From NCBI GenBank assembly GCA_947630195.1, contig CANRGQ010000051.1:1-9246 (forward strand): a stretch of DNA of 9,246 nucleotides. Reading direction: 5' to 3'. Source of the DNA: an uncultured Bacilli bacterium (GTDB taxonomy: Bacteria; Bacillota_I; Bacilli_A; RF39; UBA660). Of the stretch, positions 1 to 7,200 are shown one piece after another (the first letter of the stretch is position 1; every line of letters begins with the position of its first letter). The notes beneath the pieces are model-generated. The model was not told the DNA's origin. It ran no database searches and saw nothing but the letters and a program-made list of their open reading frames with translations. A program made the position numbers and the translations under genes.

Positions 1-38
1 AAGTTAGAAAAAGTTTTCAACATTTTTTCTAACTTTTT
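1..38. terminator. Possible terminator hairpin at window edge
   Basis: Positions 1-12 and 24-35 form a perfect 12-bp inverted repeat around an 11-base loop. On the plus strand it is followed by TTTATTTT, so it could end a plus-strand gene lying left of the window, convergent with the operon. The stem has only two G-C pairs, so it is weak. On the minus strand the bases that would form the U-tract lie outside the window, so a bidirectional role cannot be judged. Confidence 0.45.
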
Positions 39-98
39 ATTTTCTTTATTTTTTACGGAAACTCAAACTCATAGAGTAAATTTTAAAAATAAATCATT

Positions 99-127
99 AA
101 AAAAGAATGAAATCTCTTTCACTCTTT
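99..127 (-). terminator. Intrinsic terminator of the Tad-like operon
   Basis: Read on the minus strand, an 11-bp stem (127-117 with 112-102, one G.U pair) closes a GAGA tetraloop and is followed by six U (104-99, some shared with the stem base). It lies 12 bases past the stop codon of the last gene. It marks that gene as the end of the transcription unit rather than a point where further pilus genes continue beyond the window. Confidence 0.75.
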
Positions 128-138
128 GGATTAAATTT

Positions 139-927
139 TTATAAGTTCATCATTTGTAAAACGGCAAATACTAGTAAGACCATAACACCCGCAGCAGTTG
201 AAATAAGCATACTCATCGTTTTACCTTCCATCTTATCTAATCTATTTTTATATTTTGTTTCTCTCGCTTTTTGTTGTAAGTTCGAAATAGTTCTTGAAAA
301 CATTAACATTTGCTCTTGTTTTCGATCTTGACTACCTAAACTTAAACGATATAATAAACGCATCATTCTCATGGAATCTCTTACTGGATATTTCTTCGCA
401 AAATTCATATAAGGATCAATCGTATCAACCCCTGAATTTATTTCATTAATCATTTCTTGAAGTCCATCTTTAAAGATATCTGGAGCATCTATTATTGATT
501 TACCAATTGCTACCGGTACTGTATAGTGTTGAATTAAAATTTCAATACTCTTTAAGTAATGGGGTAACATACTATCAATATAGAACATATGCTTTTTATA
601 AAATGATTTAATATTAATATAATCTAATTTAAAGATGACAAAGCCTAAAACAAAGGAGATTAAAACATACATGGCATTAAGCTTTTGAATGAAGAAGAAT
701 AAAGATACGACAATTACAAGAAGACCATTTCTAATTCTTTTGGTAAATATAGCATCAGAATTAACATTATCCCCATATCTAGCTCGAACATAGAAGTCCC
801 AATCTTCTTCTTTTAGTTTTCTAAATAAACCAAAGTTATCATTAATTAAATCTTTAATACTTACTTGACCATTATAAGTTAATACTAAAAATATTAAGGC
901 CGCGATTAAAATTATTTCTATTTGCAT
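139..927 (-). CDS. tadC: TadC-like inner-membrane platform protein (T2SSF family)
   Basis: This 262-aa membrane protein has the layout of the TadC partner of Tad/Flp systems: an N-terminal helix at about residues 3-18, a helical pair at about 67-80 and 86-101, a long cytoplasmic helical domain (about 105-235), and a C-terminal helix at about 238-260. In the family the cytoplasmic T2SSF-type domain contacts the secretion ATPase and, with TadB, forms the membrane platform that moves pilin subunits. It is somewhat short for TadC. Its ATG shares one base with the TAA stop of the upstream tadB-like gene (TAATG), and a G-rich stretch just upstream serves as ribosome site, so the two are probably translationally coupled. 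It is the last gene of the operon, with a terminator immediately after it. Assignment rests on topology, position after TadB and the ATPase, and general similarity, not on a catalytic motif. Confidence 0.8.
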   Translation of the reverse strand: MQIEIILIAALIFLVLTYNGQVSIKDLINDNFGLFRKLKEEDWDFYVRARYGDNVNSDAIFTKRIRNGLLVIVVSLFFFIQKLNAMYVLISFVLGFVIFKLDYINIKSFYKKHMFYIDSMLPHYLKSIEILIQHYTVPVAIGKSIIDAPDIFKDGLQEMINEINSGVDTIDPYMNFAKKYPVRDSMRMMRLLYRLSLGSQDRKQEQMLMFSRTISNLQQKARETKYKNRLDKMEGKTMSMLISTAAGVMVLLVFAVLQMMNL

Positions 928-1832
928 TATTCAGCCCCCACATCTTCATTGTAATACTTCTCACCAGTTATTAAGAAGTAAACATTTATAATTATTATAA
1001 TATGTAAGATTAACTGAACATACCAAATACTAATAAGTTCAATATAGTTATCTTCTCCAAGCATGAATTCCACTACTATTACTAAGAAGAATAGGACCGC
1101 GGCGAATGTTAAGAATCTCGTATGGAAATTCTTTCTATCCATTTGGTCTCTGTATACACCTTCCACTAAGGCATCGATATCTAAAGACATATTTTCTAAA
1201 GATTCTCCCGCATCCTTAGCACCCTCTTTAGTAATTTGTAAGAATAATTGATGCATATTCTTAACCATATAGAATGGGTATTTACTATTAAAATACTCAA
1301 TTGATTCATCAATTGTTCCATTAACATAAGATAAATCAATCATTTTCTTTATATCTCCTAAAACAGGTTCTTCAATAATTCCGGAATCTCTTACACCCTC
1401 TAAGCTTTTAACAAAACTTTGCGTTGTATTAAATTCCATAATAACGTTAGTGGTATAAGTTTGAATTTGTTCAAAGATAAATTCACTATAGATTCTTTGA
1501 CATCTAAGATAAGCAAGATATGGAATAAAAGCAATGGTAGCTATGGCATATACGGCAGCCCAAATAATACTATAAAAATAGAAATATCCAATTAAAGCCG
1601 CAAAACCACCAAGCATTACTACTTGCATAATGTATTGTTTCGTTGTATATTCTTGACCTAATTCTTTTGATTTCTCTCTTACCACTTTAAAAGAATATGG
1701 TGCATATTTATCATATATACCTTCCACTTTATCAAACACTTCTTTATAAGATTTACCATTTTTATTGTTTCTATACATCAAAACAAAAATAGCTAAACCA
1801 AGTAAAATTAATAATTCTGGCATTGTTCGCAA
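927..1832 (-). CDS. tadB: TadB-like inner-membrane platform protein (T2SSF family)
   Basis: This is a TadB-type platform protein of about 301 aa. Numbering from the upstream GTG at 1841, membrane segments fall near 9-23, 72-91, 93-112, 243-261 and 270-292, with a cytoplasmic T2SSF-like helical domain at about 120-235. In Tad systems TadB and TadC form the inner-membrane complex on which the CpaF/TadA ATPase acts. I place the start at the TTG at 1832-1830. The frame can be extended to a GTG at 1841, but that GTG overlaps the Shine-Dalgarno GGGAGG (1846-1841) itself, whereas the TTG sits 8 bases from it; the ATG at 1823 is 17 bases away, too far. The gene begins less than 20 bases after the ATPase stop and its own stop overlaps the tadC-like start. 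The start is less certain than the gene. Confidence 0.82.
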   Translation of the reverse strand: MRTMPELLILLGLAIFVLMYRNNKNGKSYKEVFDKVEGIYDKYAPYSFKVVREKSKELGQEYTTKQYIMQVVMLGGFAALIGYFYFYSIIWAAVYAIATIAFIPYLAYLRCQRIYSEFIFEQIQTYTTNVIMEFNTTQSFVKSLEGVRDSGIIEEPVLGDIKKMIDLSYVNGTIDESIEYFNSKYPFYMVKNMHQLFLQITKEGAKDAGESLENMSLDIDALVEGVYRDQMDRKNFHTRFLTFAAVLFFLVIVVEFMLGEDNYIELISIWYVQLILHIIIIINVYFLITGEKYYNEDVGAE

Positions 1833-1840
1833 AATAAGCA

Positions 1841-1847
1841 CCTCCCT
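1841..1847 (-). promoter_or_regulatory. Ribosome binding site deciding the tadB-like start
   Basis: On the minus strand AGGGAGG occupies 1847-1841. It lies 8 bases before a TTG (1832) and overlaps an in-frame GTG (1841-1839), so the TTG is the better-placed initiator. Confidence 0.6.
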
Positions 1848-1849
1848 TT

Positions 1850-2971
1850 TTATAATGTATCTATTTCTTCTGTTATCACACTTTGTTTTTCTTCATTTTC
1901 TTTTACTTCTTTTTCTGTTTCAATAAACAAATTTTCTTTTAAGGAAACACCTTGGCTACCTAAATAATCTTTTAAGTATTTAGTAGGATTTTGAAAATGT
2001 AAGCTTCCATCTAAACCTTTTTTATAAATAATGTTGTAACCAGCATTATTATCTTCATCTACATAAAATTCACATACTTCCACAATCTCTCTTTGGAATC
2101 TTCCTAACTCGGCACTCATGTAACCTTTAACATGCACGGCTAGTTGGACATAACGATGGATAGATTTTAAGAATTGATCAATATCTTGACTTGATTCCAG
2201 TAAGGAATAAAGCCGCATTGGTACATTTCTCGCACTATCAGAGTGGATAGTGGAAATAATGTTATGTCCTGATGAAATAGAGTTACGAACGGCTGTAACG
2301 GCTTCGGCACTACGAACTTCGGATAGTAAAATCCATCTCGGGTTTTGCCGCATGCAAGCAACTAAAACATCAGAATAACTGGCAATATTATTCGTTTTAA
2401 CTGCCACAATATCTCTATGAGGGAAAATCTTATCTAAGTGGAGTTCCAAAGTATCTTCGATAGTAATAATTTTTTCATTTTCTTTGGTATGACTTGCTAA
2501 GTATTTAACAAGTTCAGTTTTACCACTACCAGTTTCTCCACTAACAATAATATTGCAGTGTCCTTCTACACAAGTTAGAAGGAAATCTAACATATCTTCT
2601 GTTACATACTTTTCACTAATAAGTTTCTCTTTATTAAGTCTTATTTTAGCAGGTGTTTTTCTGATAACACAAGATATTCCGTTAGTTGAAATTGAATCAT
2701 GAATAAAGTTTAAACGTAATTCAGCGGATTCAGCATCAAGGAATGGATGGGCCATATTAAATGTTTTACCCATGACATTCGCACATTGGAATGCTAATTT
2801 TTCCAAAAGAGCATTGTTTATTTCGGGTCTTTCAACACGATAGACACCTTTATCCAGAGTTTTTAAATGAACTTGACCTTGGTTTCCATAAGAAACGTCG
2901 GTTACATTATCATCATCTAAAAATTCTTTTAAAGGCCCAAAGTCTATCTGTGAAAAGATAGCATCGTTCAA
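1850..2971 (-). CDS. cpaF: CpaF/TadA-type secretion ATPase
   Basis: This 373-aa cytoplasmic ATPase belongs to the VirB11/PulE superfamily, of the CpaF/TadA branch that powers Tad pilus assembly. Visible motifs in order are: an N-terminal domain (about 1-110); Walker A GETGSGKT at 145-152; an Asp-box region IITIEDTLEL at 168-177; a Walker B region ILLSEVR at 214-220 with candidate catalytic Glu218; and a His box STIHSDSARN at 240-249. The residue before the Walker B Glu and the one after the following Arg are Ser, where CpaF proteins commonly have Gly. The protein is shorter than many CpaF proteins (often 400-480 aa), mainly at the N-terminus, and ends in an acidic tail (about 350-373). The start is TTG: no in-frame ATG occurs before about codon 67, and AAAGGAAGG (2989-2981) lies 9 bases upstream. 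It sits between the cpaB-like and tadB-like genes, as expected for a Tad locus. The alternative symbol is tadA. Confidence 0.93.
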   Translation of the reverse strand: MNDAIFSQIDFGPLKEFLDDDNVTDVSYGNQGQVHLKTLDKGVYRVERPEINNALLEKLAFQCANVMGKTFNMAHPFLDAESAELRLNFIHDSISTNGISCVIRKTPAKIRLNKEKLISEKYVTEDMLDFLLTCVEGHCNIIVSGETGSGKTELVKYLASHTKENEKIITIEDTLELHLDKIFPHRDIVAVKTNNIASYSDVLVACMRQNPRWILLSEVRSAEAVTAVRNSISSGHNIISTIHSDSARNVPMRLYSLLESSQDIDQFLKSIHRYVQLAVHVKGYMSAELGRFQREIVEVCEFYVDEDNNAGYNIIYKKGLDGSLHFQNPTKYLKDYLGSQGVSLKENLFIETEKEVKENEEKQSVITEEIDTL

Positions 2972-2980
2972 AAGCCTTCC

Positions 2981-2989
2981 CCTTCCTTT
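2981..2989 (-). promoter_or_regulatory. Ribosome binding site supporting the TTG start of the ATPase
   Basis: AAAGGAAGG on the minus strand, inside a longer purine run, lies 9 bases before the TTG codon at 2971. With no nearby ATG or GTG in frame, it justifies the non-ATG start. Confidence 0.6.
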
Positions 2990-3006
2990 CTTTTTATTCT
3001 CCTAAA

Positions 3007-3789
3007 TTATCCTTCATCACCTAACATTACAGATTGATTAATAATATATGAATATAAATCTTGACTGGAAATTTGCGTTTCTCCAGGATGTTGCGTATAA
3101 GAACCATTTCTAGGTACTGGTCTTATCGTTAAACCTGTAACTTGTTGAGCAACCATTAATAATTTGAAATAATCATCTGGTACCGCAAATAATAAGTGAG
3201 CAGAATCTCCAGCAGATTGATCCCAGAAAACATCTCTATTTGATGAGTCACGAACTACTAATACTTCAATACTTTCAATTAATTTACCAAATAAGATTTT
3301 ATTATCATTTTCTCTATCCCTAACAATTATATATAAATCGATATAATCGCCTGGAGCTATAGAGTTAGCATAAGTTGTATTAGCCGAAACCGGTAAATCA
3401 AAGGCTGTATAGCCATCAGGTATTCCTTGTAATACCGAACTAGGTAAATCTGTTTCTTCACAAACTTGACTAGTATGGAAGAAACCATTAGCAGGAATAC
3501 TTGTACCCATACAAACATATTTATCTTGAAGTTGATTTATATCCGTAACGATATCATTATCATTTAAAGTACTTCTTGTAATTTCTCGATATTCGATATT
3601 ATCACTTTCAATTTTTCTAGTCGTATCAATTCTTTCTACTGCATAAGGTACTCTTACAGTCGTTATCGCTTGATTAACTCTATAATTGTAAAAATACCAA
3701 AGAATGATAACACCCGCTAGTACCGCTAGAATTGTTACCGTATTTTTATTTGAAATAAATCTTTTTAAAGTAGCAACTATATTTCCCAT
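3007..3789 (-). CDS. cpaB: CpaB/RcpC-like pilus assembly protein (SAF domain)
   Basis: This 260-aa protein has one membrane helix near the N-terminus (about 17-34) and an extracytoplasmic remainder. Residues about 43-108 look like a SAF domain (VPYAVERIDTTRKIESDNIEYREI region, then IPANGFF), and about 125-225 look like the RcpC/CpaB domain, including the characteristic IAPGDYIDLYIIV stretch. In Gram-negative Tad systems CpaB/RcpC acts in the periplasm near the secretin. Here, with no secretin visible, it more likely works at the outer face of the membrane or in the wall zone, guiding the exported structure (inference). The ATG is preceded by GGAGG 7 bases upstream, and the gene follows the 134-aa gene by 12 bases. 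Confidence 0.85.
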   Translation of the reverse strand: MGNIVATLKRFISNKNTVTILAVLAGVIILWYFYNYRVNQAITTVRVPYAVERIDTTRKIESDNIEYREITRSTLNDNDIVTDINQLQDKYVCMGTSIPANGFFHTSQVCEETDLPSSVLQGIPDGYTAFDLPVSANTTYANSIAPGDYIDLYIIVRDRENDNKILFGKLIESIEVLVVRDSSNRDVFWDQSAGDSAHLLFAVPDDYFKLLMVAQQVTGLTIRPVPRNGSYTQHPGETQISSQDLYSYIINQSVMLGDEG

Positions 3790-3801
3790 TTTTTATTCCT
3801 C

Positions 3802-4206
3802 CTAATTTGTTTGTTCTAAGATGGCTTCTACTCTACTTGCTAAGTCAAATGATGTTTCATCATAAGCTATAACATATTTTTCTGTTTTACTAGTTATTTC
3901 TACTCCAACCTTTGGAGGAGTTTCATAAATCCCCGCAAAGACTAAAGTATAATCAGTTGTAAGTGAGGCATTATCCGCAAATCTTCTCATAAAACTTTCA
4001 ATAAATTTTTCTCTGTTGATTTTTAATTCCCCATATTGTCTATAATAGGCATAATCTATGGCATCAATCATTGATGCTTCACTTATTTGATCTACGGTAT
4101 AAGTGTTTTCGGTATTATTTGAGGTTACATTTTGAATTAAAAGCATGATTACAACAACAAATACACCTAGTACCATAATCCAATAACCCCAATATGCTTC
4201 TTTCAT
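3802..4206 (-). CDS. Single-pass membrane protein, pseudopilin-like candidate
   Basis: This 134-aa protein has a very short N-terminus (7 residues), one strong membrane helix (about 8-24) and an extracytoplasmic domain of about 110 residues with mixed helix/strand character and no cysteine. Size, topology and position between the exported giant and the cpaB-like gene resemble a TadE/TadF-type or pseudopilin-like component. However, there is no clear prepilin peptidase site: no Gly-Phe junction and no Glu at +5 of the hydrophobic stretch. From memory it may fall in DUF5411, a small Firmicutes family of unknown function; I could not verify this. The start is supported by GGGAGG about 9 bases before the ATG, and the stop is TAG. 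Function is not known. Being the only small, N-terminally anchored exported protein in the operon, it is the best candidate for a filament or tip subunit or an adaptor for the giant protein. Confidence 0.8.
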   Translation of the reverse strand: MKEAYWGYWIMVLGVFVVVIMLLIQNVTSNNTENTYTVDQISEASMIDAIDYAYYRQYGELKINREKFIESFMRRFADNASLTTDYTLVFAGIYETPPKVGVEITSKTEKYVIAYDETSFDLASRVEAILEQTN

Positions 4207-4224
4207 CTACTGTATCCTCCCTTT

Positions 4225-7200
4225 CTATTTCCAAGATGGTCCAACATGATAATCTATTTGAACACCAGTTTCTAAATTATATTCTTTGCCAAAATGTGAT
4301 GTATAATCAAGGGCAATCTTATCAGTTATACCCCAATCACTAGCATTAACACTAATCCAATTGGTAAAGTAATTACTACTATTTGCTTTTCTTTCACTCT
4401 TACTTGTTGGTCTATTTAAACCAACACCGGCAAATTTAATTTTCTTAGCACTATCTTCTTCACTTAATAGATAATCAATAAATGTACTATAACAATAAAC
4501 ATTCTTATATACTCTATCAGTTTTAGAATCTTCTAAATCATAACACTCTAAGGTATTACTCAAATAGTTTTCATTTTCTGGTTTCTTATTCCAAGTTCTA
4601 ATCTTCGAAATTAATTGACCATCCATCTTAACTTGCATCGCAAAGTCGCCATCTTCTTTAGGATTATTAAAGTCAATATCAAATACGGAATTTCCAGATT
4701 CTTCTATTTCTTTAGTTGTTACATAAGCTTTAAGTTCAAGTGCCGAATCAATATTATCATCCCAATTCCAGTTTTGACCCATTTCTCTATCAGTTGGATT
4801 AATATTTTCATTAGTTACTTGATGATAATCAACCATTAAATCTTTACCATTATATAAGCAATTCTTACATTCTACTGGACAATTACCATTTTTACAACAT
4901 TTAGCTTCATAAACTTCCTTATTAACAACATTTCCTTTATCATCATAATATACTAAATTTCCGGCTTCATCTTTACCAATGGCACATTTGTTAATCACTT
5001 CAGTTGGACATTTACCATTTGGACAACAATCAGCCTCATAAGTGGCTTTATCTACTTTAGATTTAAATACACCATTATCATTTGTATATGTATATCTACC
5101 ACTTTCATCTATAATTGGAGCTTTACAACTGGCATCACAAATATTTACATCATATTCACAAGAATAGATACCATCACCATGATAATATGTACCGACATTC
5201 TTTTCATATTGTAAAGCGGAATTCTCAGTTAAACATGCACTAGATTCTTTTAACGCTGTAGGTAAAACACTCTTTTCATTACCCCAAATACGTCCTAATT
5301 CATAATGGTCATAATATTCTCCTAAATCCTTAACCCAAAGTAAATAACTCTTTGCACCATTTGTAGCATTTAAGGAAACTGGTAAACCATTTTCTAGTGG
5401 TGAACCATTAGTAACATCAACGCCTTGTTTAGCCGTAACAATACCTGGAGTTGGATAAATAGCATAGAATTGAGTTGGTGTTACAAATTTAGCTTTAGCC
5501 TCTAGTGATGCTTTAGAATAAGTTACTTTAGATTGAATATAACTAAACCAACGACAACCATCTAAATCACAAGCCCAAATATTTTTAGTTGTATAAGTAT
5601 CTCCTTCTTTATGTTCTGTTTTCCAATTAGCTTCAGAACCATTACAATTCTCATAATCGTCAGTTACATCTCCTACACATAATTTTAAGTGTGGATCTGT
5701 TTCGATATCAAGAGGTTCTCTAAATGTTAATTGATCAGTTAAAACATCTTTCATATAATCTTCTTGATACCAGAAGTACATTTCAGGGGCAAATTGATAA
5801 GCCATTTTCCACCCATCTTCAAATGGTCTTGGATTAATTAAAGAACCTAAACCATGGCCACTAAATGTTCCTCCAACGTATCCCGAAGCACTATTAAACT
5901 CGGTAACATAATCATAAATCGGTCCTGTTCCTACAGCAACTTCACCAGTGGCTCCTGTAGCAGTTGTATAAGTATAAGTTCCACCACAAGAAGGACATTT
6001 TTGAGCAAGTCCTGGATCTCTAGTTCCAGTATGAATTTCAATACTTCCAAGTTGATTAGTTAAATTATTAATATATTCATCACCTAAAGTCTCGGCACTA
6101 ATTGTACCATCATCATAAGCTGATGAATATTTACCACATCCAACCCATTCACCTACAACTAAGTCTTCGGTTGCGCCAGCAGGTGTAGTTTTACAACTAC
6201 CTGGAGAACCCCAAGTACATTCAGTTAAATCAGATACTAAAACTACTTTACCACGATAATTATAAACTTTTTGGTTACTGTAGGCTTGTTTATTTGCATC
6301 CCAACAAGCACCTGTATTATCAGATGGACCACCATCAGTACATCCAGCCATAATCTTTTTATCTTCACAACCCTCTGTTGTCTTATCCACTTCAACATGA
6401 TATCCAACGGCTGTTTTATCAGATTGAAGTCCTTTATTATAAGCATCTATTTGATTTAATATATTTTTATATTTTTCATAATTTTCGACTGATTCTTTCG
6501 CAGCCTCGACAACTTTACCATCTAAACCAGCATCAGTTATTTGATTTGTATAGCATTGTTTTGTACCATCAATATCCGCTCTTAAAACAAAGTATGAACC
6601 ACTATTAACAGATATTGTACCTGGCATATTAAAGTGGAAATCTTCTTTACAATAAACATTAACATAAGAAGATACTCTACTTAAATCATTTTCTTTATAT
6701 GAATTACCAGCAGAATCTATAGCCTCATCATTAGCAATACATGCTCTAATATTTAAATCTTCTTTAGTTGGAGTCTTACATGTAGTGGCATCGACATTAT
6801 AACCTTCCACAATATCAAATCCTTGTTCTCCAACTTCACAAGTTTTACATTCTACAGTTGGAAGACTTGTAGAACAAAATACACATTCATTATGATATTT
6901 TTCTTTAAATATATCACAAGCTCTACTATCCCCGTTATTACACATTTCTTGAACATCCTTACAATTAGCCGTACACATAGAAACAGTATCTTTTAATGTT
7001 AAAGTTCTTTCATTATTTGATTCAGCCACAATATAGAATGATTGAACATCTGTATTATGGTTAGGCATTTCAGATACATCATATGCTACAACACTTATTG
7101 ATTCATCATAATATAATACTTTTAATGTATAATCGATATCTTCACATAAGTAATCTTTAGCATTAGCACTAAATTCAATCTTAAATTCAACAACTCCTGT

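Noticed and set aside
41..98. Additional small gene or regulatory RNA between the operon terminator and the window edge
   Set aside because: It is only A+T-rich sequence with a tiny ACTC/GAGT hairpin; no start with a ribosome site and no promoter could be supported.
107..331. Short plus-strand open frame
   Set aside because: It lies antisense inside the tadC-like gene and its terminator, has no ribosome site, and its translation looks like the reverse complement of membrane-helix coding.
2167..2361. 64-codon minus-strand frame inside the ATPase gene
   Set aside because: It overlaps the Walker B and His-box coding of the ATPase in another phase and has no ribosome site.
3802..4206. Canonical Flp or type IV pilin call for the 134-aa gene
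   Set aside because: There is no prepilin cleavage motif and no Glu5, and the protein is longer than Flp pilins; only a pseudopilin-like candidate is justified.
6243..6446. Short frames in other phases and on the opposite strand inside the giant gene
   Set aside because: All are nested in a continuous, well-composed 1293-codon frame and show low-complexity, hydrophobic or Ser-rich shadow translations with no independent start signals.
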